Origin: Gonapodya sp. JEL0774
Taxonomy: Eukaryota; Monoblepharomycota; Monoblepharidomycetes; Monoblepharidales; Gonapodyaceae
Direction of reading: 5' to 3'
Length of the DNA stretch: 17,813 nucleotides
Assembly: GCA_027604505.1 (NCBI GenBank)
Contig: JADIIX010000245.1
Location: 3,672 to 21,484 of the forward strand
This document shows, in pieces, positions 1 through 9,100 of this stretch. Position 1 is the first letter of the stretch; every line of letters starts with the position of its first letter. The translations under genes and the position numbers were made by a program. The notes below the pieces were generated by a model, which saw only the letters and a program-made list of their open reading frames with translations, was not told where the DNA came from and ran no database searches.

Positions 1-1
1 T

Positions 2-211
2 AGGTACGTTCCACAGAGCAGGATCGCGGGCGCACCAGTTGAGTACACGTATGGCTGTGATTTATGGATGGTCGGCAAGATGATGCAGGATTTGACACTT
101 TGGAGGACTTCCAGTGAATTTGCGCAGTTCGGCTTGCGCCTGCAGCAAGTAATGCACGAAAATGACCAAATGATTGCTGCAATGTTCCTGGATGATGATT
201 TTCTAAGATAA
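2..211 (+). CDS. 3' end of a gene cut by the window edge, possibly a protein-kinase C-terminus
   Basis: The frame starting at base 2 is open for 69 codons and ends at TAA (209-211). It contains a Y-G-C-D-L-W-M-V-G-K segment followed by a leucine-rich helix-like tail ending D-D-D-F-L-R. In protein kinases the start of helix F in the C-lobe has the form D-x-W-S-x-G, preceded by an APE-like segment. Here an A-P-V-E stretch precedes D-L-W-M-V-G, so a degenerate kinase C-lobe is the best guess. Catalytic motifs would lie outside the window. A donor-like GTACGT at bases 4-9 is an alternative reading in which part of this stretch would be intron. The open frame is fairly likely to be coding; the kinase call is inference only. 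Confidence 0.4.
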   Translation, partial: RYVPQSRIAGAPVEYTYGCDLWMVGKMMQDLTLWRTSSEFAQFGLRLQQVMHENDQMIAAMFLDDDFLR

Positions 212-527
212 TGAACTTCTCTTTAGCATGTTTGCAAGCCTGAACATTGTAGTTCGTAGTTCTTTGTATTCATGATTGTACCGCAAAACAGTGGTTTCAA
301 AGTCCGTCCGAATAGAATTCCCAATAAGGTCGTCCGAATGCCTCCGAGTCACCATGATGGGGGCGGAGGGGGGGAGTGGTGAGAGACAAGGAAAAGGAGC
401 GGGGTGTGGAGGTGAGGAGGAGAAGGAAAACTACATCGCGGAGTCCGTGAGCCACGCGCTCAGTCAGCCCCAAGCGCGGTCATCTTGCTGCATACCAGGG
501 TGCCGACAACTTTATCGCAAATTCCCG
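212..527. other. Intergenic, no gene seen
   Basis: This follows the stop of the partial left gene. It begins AT-rich, as expected for a 3' UTR, then becomes a G-rich stretch around 355-430. No open frame here has protein-like composition and no repeat partner was seen. Confidence 0.4.
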
Positions 528-998
528 TCCTATGACCTGTGGTCATTCCAAACGTACTGCATCCTTACTGCGATGTCCACTGTCCAAAGTCTACTGCCCT
601 CTATCTCGACCTGCGGACACGGGCTTTGAATCTAAGTCCGTCCTCCTTCGGGCATCCCGCAATCACCTTGGGCTAGCTCCGGGCGAGCATGTGCAGCCTT
701 GCCTGTCCCTTCACCACAATCTACTAGTTCCCTCTACCCACGGAAGGCGCGACATGGCCGATTACTTCAATGGGAATGCCGTTCTGTGCTCATTCCAAAC
801 AACATCCTTACTCTGCTGTCCACTGTCCCCCGTCCCCCGTTCTTGTATCTGATCCTTCACTGTATCCTGACCCGCGGACGTGAGCTTTGAATCCAAGCCT
901 GTCCTCCACCAGGGATCTCGCACTCACCTTTGGTTCCAAGCGAAAGTGTGTAACAGCGCCTGCACCTTCACCTCGACGTAGAAGTTCCCTAGCCACGG
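528..998. repeat. Imperfect direct tandem duplication, two units of about 215 bp
   Basis: Unit A (528-742) and unit B (780-998) align in order along their length. Both have a CATTCCAAAC block, then CATCCTTACT, then GTCCACTGTCC, then a CGCGGAC/TGCGGAC block leading to GAGCTTTGAATC or GGGCTTTGAATC, then GTCCTCC, then TCACCTTGG or TCACCTTTGG, then a CCTTCACC block and a CTAGTTCCCT/AAGTTCCCTA block, ending CCACGG. The shift between units is about 256 bp. Each unit contains a minus-strand splice-donor-like site: AAG/GTGATT at 667/666 and AAG/GTGAGT at 928/927. The reading frame upstream of these sites is not kept between units because spacing differs, so they are more likely noncoding repeats or decayed exons than a working gene. 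Confidence 0.7.
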
Positions 999-1139
999 TC
1001 AGCGCGGAAATGTTCGGTCGAGGAGAAGGTTCGGTGGGGGTGGGCGAGAGGGGAGGGAACGAGAGGTGGCGAGACAGTTAGGAAGAAGGAGTTGCTGCTA
1101 CGATGTGTGCGGGGAAAGTGTTGAACGGATTTGACTCAC

Positions 1140-1248
1140 CTGCCACCCGAACCATGGCGGCCTGAGCCATCCACTCCACGACCTAGCAGTCCCGACACGT
1201 TGGATAGACGGGGACCTTCGGTCGAGGAATCGGTGTTTCGGTGCTCCT
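1140..1248 (-). pseudogene. Broken copy of the short exon-like module found at 16315-16428
   Basis: Read on the minus strand, this matches 16315-16428 closely: the same GTCGTCAAA block, then S-T-E-T-P, then a Pro-rich stretch, then a shared CCATGG block and a donor-like CAG/GTGAGT at 1140/1139. The start codon of the right copy (ATG at 16428) is AGG here (1248-1246). Indels shift the frame to a stop after about 21 codons. The module is 109 bases long against 114 in the right copy. If the right copy is a real first exon, this one is a dead duplicate; otherwise both are members of a noncoding repeat. Confidence 0.45.
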
Positions 1249-1775
1249 TTGACGACTCGCGAAATCAGCCTTGATGGGGTGGCCGGAAAGGGACAAGTGA
1301 CGGATGCGATAGGGAAATGGGGAGGATGGAGAAGGGGAAAGGAGCGGCAATATAAGAAGCTGAGTACGAAGGGATTGTGATGCTCGACCCCAGGTCATTC
1401 GTTTACCGGACGCACCTTCACCACCTGGTTGTGAACTTGCGCTGCTCTGCGAACGCTTCTGGTCCGGTTCTACCACAACGGTCCGCTCGTCCGCCGTCCT
1501 CGTCAAGCGAATTACCACTTGACTCACTGGCACGACTGTTGGCTGTGCCCGCACGCAATAACCCGACGCCGCTGTTGGATATCGCTGAGCCCACTTGCTT
1601 GCATCGTCTCGACCCGTGTTACCGTCTGCCGACACACCTTGAATGGGGTGCTCCCCGCGATGACTTCCCGCAGTACCGTCCACTGCAGAGTTCCCTCGTC
1701 CGTCATGATCCATATGGATCCCAAATTGTGAACGTAATCTGAATTCAATAATCCCTGCAGAGGATCGTCGGCTCA
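1249..1775. other. Intergenic, no gene supported
   Basis: Open frames on both strands here are short and Ser/Pro/Arg-rich, without recognisable domains. A TATA-like AATATAAG lies near 1350, in what would be the upstream region of the broken minus-strand module. Short pieces such as GACGCACCTTCACCACCT near 1408 resemble parts of the dispersed module seen at 869-998 and 1776-1930, but I could not align them over a useful length. Confidence 0.3.
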
Positions 1776-1930
1776 CTCGCTCCCGCCCTCGCTATTCTAC
1801 CCGACATCCTACAGGTGCCGAGACGCACCTGCCGCACCTCGTCAACCTAGTAGCAGCCAACAAAAACGACGCGTAGTGAAGTTTGCTTGAGAAGTAATTG
1901 GGTCGGGAATCTGTGCGCGCTGTGGAGACG
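1776..1930. repeat. Dispersed module, copy 1 (partner near 11964-12120)
   Basis: From about 1800 to 1880 this aligns with 11985-12058. Both share CACCTG, a CACCTC block, CAACCTAGTAGCAGCCAAC against CGCCTAATAGCCACCAGAC, and then GTAGTGAAGT or TGGTGAAGT. Similarity seems to continue more weakly into GTCGGGAATC and ACGGGGGAGAGG-type sequence. The overlap of this family with unit B (869-998) is weaker but runs in the same order. No reading frame is conserved across copies. Confidence 0.45.
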
Positions 1931-2369
1931 GGGGAGAGGAAACGACACACGTGGTGTCACAGGATATTTAACATGCGTGGACACGTGCGACTTACCCAGC
2001 TATTTGGAGAAAAGGTTGAAGCCGCGAAGATCATGGCGATACATTTGCTGGGTTCGAGTGCGGGAACATCGGTTTCGTGGGGACGGAGGGGAACGGGTGA
2101 GTGAAGGTTGGCAGTGAAGAGCGGTCTGAGAGGGGAAGGAGGGAAAGGAACAAGAAAACACAAAGAAGCTCGCACACATCATATATAATACGTACCAAGG
2201 CGACGGAGTATGTGTTCGTGTCTTGTCTGGTTTGGCAGACTCTTTTTGGGTTCAAGTGGAGGGCGGCAGGCGATAAGCTGGTTAGGGTAAGAACAGCCAG
2301 AGAACAGAAACAACATGAGCAGAGTACATGGATGAGTTTAGGGGTAAACGGGGCGTTGAAACGATAGTC
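1931..2369. other. Intergenic, no gene supported
   Basis: This is a purine-rich stretch on the plus strand with overlapping short frames in most phases and no domain-like translation. It may be the left part of the long repeat whose clear similarity starts near 2370, but I could not align it convincingly to the corresponding sequence before 17021. Confidence 0.3.
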
Positions 2370-2986
2370 AGTTCGCGATAACTCGCATGATTGAGCCCGT
2401 CGCACCTATTGATCCGAGAGTCTCGTTACCTAAGATTTCCTGGGCAGCGATAACATATTAATAAAGGCGTTGCTAGCACGTGGAAAATGGGAAGGAGTAT
2501 GATGTAGGCGAGTTCCGAGAGGATTGAGGTGAGCCAGCATAAACTATACTACAAAGAGAGGACACAAGTGACGCGATGCTCGATCGCATAAGTGCATGAG
2601 CGATCCATTCCGGCGTACTGTCCCGGCAACCTTTCCGGGACTCGCGTTCCCTGAACACGCGGTCACCCACTCACCACGCTCACGATATCCAACTGAAAGC
2701 CTCGCGGCCGATCAATACATTCTTCAATCTTGATAGCGGCATTCCCGGCGATACGATGTCAGACGGGTCTGGTCTGATAGAGTAAGCTTGAGTGGTAGGG
2801 AAACGGGATTGGAACAGAATGAAGCACAGAGGTACCAGAAGGGAACGGGAAGTCGGAGCCAAAGGGGGAACATTTGTTGGGTGTTGAGAGTGCTGGAGGA
2901 GAGAAGGGAAGAGTGGGGAATGCAGGAAGTTGAAGTGCTGTCGGTTGGACGGGAGGCCACAGCATCCGAAGCATCCACATGCAGCG
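2370..2986. repeat. Long diverged direct repeat, left copy (partner 17021-17677)
   Basis: This collinear repeat has the same orientation as its partner. Anchors in order are: CTCGCATGA against CTCACAAGA and a shared GTCGCACC; GTTACC followed by ATTTC; CTAGCACGTGGAAAA against TTGCGCGTGGCAAAA; GCGATGCTCGA; TCCGGCGTACTGTC; TTCCCTGAACAC; CACCCACTCACCACG; an exact 16-base block at 2802-2817 matching 17500-17515; GCCAAAGGGGGAA; and GGCCACAGCA-CCGAA at the right end. Translations are not protein-like in any frame. It looks like a decayed dispersed element or an old segmental duplication, with no terminal inverted repeats or target-site duplications that I could recognise. Confidence 0.75.
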
Positions 2987-3230
2987 GTGCTTATGGGCAC
3001 CGGCGGCGACAAGTGGAATTGAAATAAATATTAAAAAGACGAGAGCAGAAGGAGAGGGGGGCGAGCGGGAAGGAGGGCACAGTACGGGGGGAATCATTGC
3101 GGTGGACATTACAACTTGAAAGCTTAAGGAGTTCTGAGCGAAGTATCCAGACGTGATGCTAAACAAATCGAACAGCACTTACGGTCGTAGACAATTCCCC
3201 CCGCCTGCATCGCGTTGAACTCACTTCTCA

Positions 3231-3256
3231 CGTCACCGTCCGTCACCGTCCGTCCG
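3231..3256. repeat. Short tandem repeat, 10-bp unit, about 2.6 copies
   Basis: The unit CGTCACCGTC is repeated exactly twice (3231-3240 and 3241-3250) and followed by a partial CGTCCG. It sits between the left long repeat and the G-run. Confidence 0.8.
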
Positions 3257-3353
3257 TTCATCCACTATACTCGATCCAGTCCGACCTAATGGTGCCCCAA
3301 TCATAGTTCAGATAGGCAGTATTGGTGGAGTAGATCGTGGGTATGTTGCCGGC

Positions 3354-3388
3354 GGGGGGAGGGGGAGGGGGGGGAGGGGGGGGGGGGG
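3354..3388 (+). repeat. Near-pure G-run with G-quadruplex potential
   Basis: There are 35 bases with only three interruptions, all A (3360, 3366, 3375), giving runs of 6, 5, 8 and 13 G. Four or more G-runs with one-base spacers meet the usual sequence pattern for a G-quadruplex on the plus strand. Long homopolymers are prone to assembly and length error. No gene surrounds it. Confidence 0.85.
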
Positions 3389-4119
3389 AAAGGGAAGGCA
3401 ATGGGAATGTCGGGAGAGGATGAAGGGGCCAACTTGTGTTGACGATACAAGCGGCCGACCGTCCTAAAGAACAGAATTTTGACTCCGTGTGTTCAAAACG
3501 AGCCACGCTTTGCAGTTCAATCGTCGTTGAAATTCAGGAAGGTGGAGCAAAACCTTGACTTGTGTGAGAGGAGTGTACAAGGGGACGGCCTTCCACCGCC
3601 GGCGCTTGTGCAAAGGAACCGAGACGGGAAATTTATAGAGAATGAATGTTCGTAAAAGCCATTGTAAGGCTGAATTGTTTGTGCGGACTCACATGCGAGA
3701 GTCCGTGATCTGTGTCGTCCCAAACATCTGACCGCAACCGATCCTGACCCCGTCCTCGTTCGACGGACCAAAACCTGCCGGTGATACAGCTGTCTCTTCA
3801 CTCGGACCTAGTGTCCGCAAAAGGATATGGAGACTTGTGTGCGGTTCCTGGGTGACGGGTCGTGGAAGAGACCGTGAAATGGGTACCTTCCTGCCGTCAC
3901 GCACGAGGGTTGGCACCAGAAAAAGGCCCTTTCCGCACGGTCGTCATGACGCTTACTCCGAATGGGGACGCGACTGTACACTGGAGCACGTATCAAATGC
4001 TTACGATCAAGTGAGATCCGAGTCGTTGAAATAGCACAAGTTTGATAGAGTACGAGGGCGGGGATGGTCTCCGTCATGCAGGACGAAAGAAGATGAGGAA
4101 CAAGTGACAACGGCTGACA
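3389..4119. other. Intergenic, no gene supported
   Basis: Several frames stay open for 75-100 codons on the minus strand, but the translations are Ser/Arg/Thr-rich without domain signatures and overlap one another in different phases, which suggests chance. No clear repeat partner inside the window was found. Confidence 0.3.
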
Positions 4120-4177
4120 TGGAACTCTGCGCCGAGAAGCGGGGAGTGAAGCACCCGCTTGTCGGCGCAGAGTTCCA
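4120..4177. repeat. Strong hairpin: 24-nt inverted-repeat arms with one mismatch and a 10-nt loop
   Basis: Arm 1 is 4120-4143 and arm 2 is 4154-4177. The core GGAACTCTGCGCCGA pairs exactly with TCGGCGCAGAGTTCC. After a single G/G mismatch, AAGCGGG pairs with CCCGCTT. The loop is 4144-4153. Outside the arms, interrupted pairing continues for several more positions (for example 4118 with 4179, 4116 with 4181, 4115 with 4182, 4113 with 4184 and 4112 with 4185). The stem is too long and too perfect to be chance in a sequence this decayed. It lies in a gene-free stretch about 100 bases before a coding-like region. It could be a foldback element, the ends of a small inverted-repeat transposon, or a transcribed hairpin RNA; nothing seen decides among these. 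Confidence 0.85.
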
Positions 4178-4279
4178 AGCCATCCACAGGCTCGGTGTCA
4201 TCCGGTATCTTTCATTTGCATCCTCAATTTTTGCGAGATAGCCCATGGCGTCTCCGTTCTCCATAAATGGGGAGAGGAA

Positions 4280-4818
4280 TTGCCATTCTATGCCGGTCGT
4301 TATAATACCGTAGAGGCGAATGCTTCGACGATTGTTTCCGTCGCGCGCCCCTCGCGGGTCACCGCCTCCCGAACACCGAACCCCTATTCATCGTCACGCC
4401 CACAGCACGCCGCCCACCCATCCCTGAAAACTCACCGTTTACCTTCCACCGTCAAACTCTCTGACCTCAAATCCCTCCTGACGCAAACCTGCCGCCGGTG
4501 CACCCGACGCTCCTTTGCCACCTCGTATACGTACGCGCGCCCTCCGGCAGCCGGCAACTTCACCGTCACAATTGCAGCTCTTGCTCATAGAAATTGGACC
4601 ACTCGAGTTTGGGTGGGTGGGCCCTCACTGACGAGAATGCGCGGCTGGTACCTGTCTGGTTGCTCGCAGACTGCCTCTGTGTTTTGATTCTTCACCCACG
4701 CCCTACCCGCGCCCACGTCCATCGTCGGATTCCACGGGATTGATTGACATCCACGAAGACGACTCGGAGGAGGGAGAAGACGACCGTGTGAGCACTGTCT
4801 CGCGGAGCAAGTTGTAGT
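4280..4818 (+). pseudogene. Coding-like fragments, unassembled gene or gene remnant
   Basis: Two stretches look protein-coding but do not join simply. The frame 4280-4687 is open for 135 codons and carries Ser/Thr/Arg-rich sequence with a T-C-R-R-C-T segment. A different frame ends at TAG (4816-4818) with an acidic tail, I-D-I-H-E-D-D-S-E-E-G-E-D-D followed by R-V-S-T-V-S-R-S-K-L, and strongly G/C-ending codons. A CTGAC branch-like site (about 4628) followed by CTCGCAG (about 4668) could be the end of an intron that joins an upstream frame to the acidic tail. An ATG at about 4319 opens M-L-R-R-L-F-P-S-R, which resembles a mitochondrial presequence but stops after some 35 codons. I do not recognise a family. 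It may be a short spliced gene or a decayed one. Confidence 0.22.
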
Positions 4819-5819
4819 GGTGTGTGGACCGGTCGATTCCGATCTGAGGCGCGTAATAGATAAACCGCGTGTCGAGCAGTTATCGCTGCTTCGACCCTCG
4901 CACACTCCCAAGTCACTTGACGCGGGGTGACGAAAGTGGGGCTCGACTCGTGCCGGTGCAGCATCTTGACGGGCGGAGTGACACGGTGCCTGACAAACGA
5001 GAGCGCGACGGGGAGAAGAGTGTGAGGCAAAGCGGAGAGAGATCCGCTTCGGCGGGAGTGAAGCAAGCCCATTCTTGACTGTGGCCTGTAGGCTGGCCGC
5101 AGCCGCTGTCGGCTGAATCCGGACCGTGGTTTACCCGAAGCTCGCACACTGGCCAGCGGCGGCACGTGATGACGGGTCAGCTGGCCGCACATTTGTCTGG
5201 TCCGGATTGGCCATTGCGGAGGTGCATGAGCTCTCGAGTCTGGATCGGCCCATGACGAGCACAGGAGCCTGGAATGAGAAGGCATGCAGATGACAAGACT
5301 GGGCTGCAGATCCTGTCGTGGGGAAAAACGGAATCGGTCGGAGTTTGGGGTTAGGGGAGTCGAACCCAGACAGACCAAGCGCTGTGTGGTCCTCATCACG
5401 TGGGACCGAGATTTTGACATCCCAATATTTAACATTCTCATAGCTGAAATTACAGTTGAATTCGGAGTAGATTTGGAGGAGTAGAAGTGCAACAAGATGT
5501 TGCAGACAGCTTGAGTCATGCGGACTTAAGGTTCAGGGTGGACAGTGATGTCATATAATGGCTGGGTGTGGTGGGGGGAATCATCGAATACCATTCAAAG
5601 AAAAGGCGAGAAGAAAATGAGGAAAAGGGACAAAGGAACGAAGTATATCCATCCTACGATGCACCATTCACTCGGGAAACGTCCTGAGGGGTCACCACGA
5701 GCAAGAAGCGTGCTCGTTGAACAGTGATTACGTGGTTCTTGACTAAACTTCTTCCGCCCTGTAAAACGAACGCCCAGAAGGGCAAACAAGTATATTCGTC
5801 GCCGCGCAACTAGTTCTGC
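4819..5819. other. Intergenic with short inverted and direct repeats
   Basis: AATCCGGACC (5116-5125) and its exact complement GGTCCGGATT (5199-5208) form a wide inverted repeat. GCTGGCCGCA occurs directly at 5092-5101 and 5180-5189. Two CACGTG E-box hexamers lie near 5163 and 5398. A minus-strand frame (4692-5519) is open for 275 codons, but its translation is Ser/Arg/Pro-rich with no domain. It also overlaps the better plus-strand acidic tail. Confidence 0.35.
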
Positions 5820-6193
5820 GTCTTCATACGTGGATCTAGATTCTTCTGGCCTGCTTCATACCCCGGGTGTCAGACTCATCACAATCACCGAATTCTTCTT
5901 CCACCTTCAACAGATCCCCCGATTCGGACTCTGTTCTTTTCTTCTTTTCTTCCTTGAAAATGGTCAGGGCCGAGGGCTGAAGGCTGAGCTTTGGACATCT
6001 CTTATCTTGCGCCTATCAAACCGCCAAGGCCAGGTGCCTGGTGCCAACCACCAATCTCGTCAGTCACCAATCTCGCACTATTCATAAGCTTGAACGAAAG
6101 GAAAAAACAACCCCGCAGTCAATTCTCATTCATCGCCTGATCGAATTCGCTCTCCCCATCCCCCTCGCAAATCGCACGCACGCACGCACCAGA
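5820..6193 (+). promoter_or_regulatory. Upstream region and probable 5' leader of the P-type ATPase
   Basis: This stretch changes to pyrimidine-rich sequence (TTCTTCTTCCACC and TTTTCTTCTTTTCTTCC around 5890-5955), common near fungal transcription starts. A four-base CGCA tandem (6173-6189) sits just before the start codon. No long upstream frame beginning with ATG leads into the gene. The exact transcription start cannot be read from sequence. Confidence 0.35.
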
Positions 6194-9100
6194 ATGGCCC
6201 AGTCGGCGCATATTGCGTTCGCAACGAGCACCGCCGCAGAACACGAGGTCAGCGATCCAGAGCAATCAGCGCTACTCAAGGGCTCTCTCACCAACGAGAT
6301 TTCCCGGGGCCGTGATGCATCATGGCCGACCTCTCCATCCAAGTCTGCAGCCGTCGACTCGGACTTGCCGATCAAGTGAGTGTCCTCATGTCCTCCTGTC
6401 CGGCTCATGCTCATGCTCATTGGTACCCTTCTTGTGACGTTTGCGCACGCACTACCCTCACTTCCTTCCTTCCCGCAGCTTCCGGACCCTCAGCATCCAC
6501 ATCACCGAGGAAGAGATCAAGGCCAAACTCGGGCAGCCAGGCGCCCGCGAAACCCGGCCGTGGCTCACCGACTACACGCACCACCTGATCCCCCCAAACG
6601 AGTGCTTCACCCGGTTTGGAACCCACCCGACCATTGGCCTCGAGGCGCCCGGCGTGGCCATGAGGAAGGAGCGCGACGGCCCCAACAGGATCACGGCCCC
6701 GCCCAACCGCTACTGGAGGAAACTGCTCGGATACGTCTTTGGCGGCTTTTGCGCGCTCATGTGGTTGGCAGCGATCATTGCTTTTGTGAGTACTCCGTAC
6801 CTAAGCGCCGCCAGGCGCTGACCGAAGCTGTCCACCCAACGCAAATGATCTGTGTGAAACGCGAATGGCGAAGCGGATTTCTTTTTTTCTGTTTACTGCC
6901 CGAATCTGATCCCACTCAATGACATGATTCCATTCCATGCAGATATCGTACGAACCGCTCGGGGGCGACAATCCTTCCACGGTCAACTTGTACAGTGAGT
7001 TCTTCCTTCTTCTCTCCTTCTCTCTCTCACATCTCGCTCGTCGCTCATCACTCATTGCTCCCTATACACTACCAATGCCCCCGTGACACTCACCATCAGT
7101 CGGTATCTTCCTCCTCGTCGTCATCGCAGTGCAGTCCAGCTTCTACGCGTACCAAGACTGGAACTCGAGCAAGATCATGAACTCGATCAGGAACCTCATG
7201 GCCGAATCTGCCACCGTGTCGCGGGACGGGACCAAAGTGCAGATTCCGGCCGTCGAACTGTGCAAGGGCGATCTCATCCATTTGACACTTGGTTGGTTGT
7301 TTTGTTGAATTTTCCGTGTGTGTCTGCGTGTCTCGGTGTAATAGATCACACGCGTCATCACTTCTCGTCAGGGGACCGCGTTCCCGCCGACGTTCGGCTC
7401 GTTGAAGTGTCCTCCGACCTCAAGTTTGACAGAAGTCTCCTCACTGGTGAAAGGTACCAGACTGTTTCCGCCTTTACCGCTTTGTGCAGCCACTGACAAG
7501 AGACGCGTGGCACGCCACAGTCTTCCCGTCTCCGGCGCAGTGAACTACACCGACAAGAACGTTCTCGAAACGCGCAACATCGCCCTGTCTGGAACTTTCG
7601 TCCTCCAGGGGAGCGCGTCGGGGATCGTTGTGGCCATTGGTACGTGAGATGCGTCCTGCGCCGTCACTTTGTTTGCATGATATTTCTGAACAACGTCGTG
7701 CTTGCTGATCTGATCATCCGCCTTAGGTGACGGAACCGTGATGTCGCATATCGCACACATGGCGACGTCCCGCAAGGAATCCATGACGACCCTTCAGCGC
7801 GAGATCTGGTGGTTCACCGTCATCATTTCCGGGATCGCAATCGTGCTCTTCTGCCTCACCCTCATCGTCTGGGCGGCGTGGCTTCGCGTGGACTACCCAG
7901 ATTTTGAAACCGTCAGCGTTGCGATTCTTAACTCGCTTGGGATTCTGACCTCGTTTATACCTCAAGGTGAGGGCGCGCGCAAGTCTCTTGCGGTTAGGGG
8001 CGGAGCGCTTTCTGTGGCGACACACTTTAACTATTCCTTTTCTCCTTTCTCGCAGGTCTCCCGATCGCAATGACGTTGGGACTGACTCTCATTGCGAAAC
8101 GCATGGCTCGACGACAATTGTTGGTGAAAAGCCTGACCACGGTTGAAACTCTTGGCTGTGTTTCTGTTGTGTGTTCGGACAAAACCGGGACATTGACCAT
8201 GGGGAAGATGGTACGATCCAAATTCCACACTCGCGTCGGCCGTCTTTGACATGTTCTGTTTTCTGTGATCCTTCAGTTTGTGCAAAAGTGCTCGTTTTTG
8301 GACAAAGAGTACGACGACATCAACGCGATTCCCGAGGGACCTGGCAAAGCCGCGCTTCACGAAGCCTCCGCACTGTGCGTCGCTGCAAGTTTCGACGGCG
8401 ACACCTCGACTCTCCCGCTCAAAGACCGCAAGATTCTGGGCGACCCCACCGACGCTGCAGTTTTGCGGTTCTCCGAGACTCTTGCATCGACTGCAGAAAC
8501 GAAAGACAAGTTTCACAATGTGTTTTCAATCCCATTCAATAGCAAGAACAAGTGGATGCTGAACATCAACAAGGATAACGACGGCGTACACATGATGTAT
8601 GTCATAGGTAAATCAGTAGCAAGCGGTTCTCTGGCATGAAACCAGTCCATGCAACTCTTTGCCATTGTTAGGGGCGCCTGATATTTTGATCGACCGCTGC
8701 ACATCAGTCTTGAGATCGAATGGCGCGTCCGAACCTCTGGATCTTCGCCAGCGAGAGCAGATCTCGAAAGTTCAGGAGAGTTGGAGCGCCTCGGGCGACC
8801 GGGTGCTCGCGCTGTGCCGCAGGTCCCTCCAGGACATCACCATGCCATTTAACTACCCTAACTTGATGGAAACAGCGGCTCAGAAGGAGCTTCAAAGTCT
8901 TACTCTTGTTGGCCTGCTTGGTGAGCTTTCGTTTTGAAGTTTACTTCCAGAACATTGGTCTAAGCCTTTCAACAGGCATCATAGACCCTCCACGGCCTGA
9001 AATCAAGGAATGTGTCTCGCAGATGCGCAAAGCAGGAGTGCGTGTATTCATGGTAAGTGGCATCGCCCCGAACTTTTCTTCCTCTGAGCTGGCCATCACA

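Noticed and set aside
2759-3178. A minus-strand open frame of 139 codons with hydrophobic stretches
   Set aside because: It lies over the long repeat, and the partner copy does not keep the frame. The hydrophobic Ser/Pro composition comes from a pyrimidine-rich strand.
5346-5356. Single GGTTAGGGG, telomere-like
   Set aside because: It is an isolated match, as is GGTTAGGG near 2280. There is no tandem array.
5330-5420. tRNA-like GGTTCGACTCCC on the minus strand
   Set aside because: The T-loop-like string is present, but the T stem pairs over only three positions. No D arm, anticodon arm or acceptor stem can be folded around it.
4692-5519. A 275-codon minus-strand open frame
   Set aside because: The translation is Ser/Arg/Pro-rich with no domain, overlaps a better coding-like plus-strand tail and crosses short repeats. 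Its length is notable but it is more likely chance.
6041-6193. Upstream in-frame extension of the ATPase
   Set aside because: The frame is open but has no ATG there; it begins at a GTG. The ATG at 6194 has a good context and is the first available.
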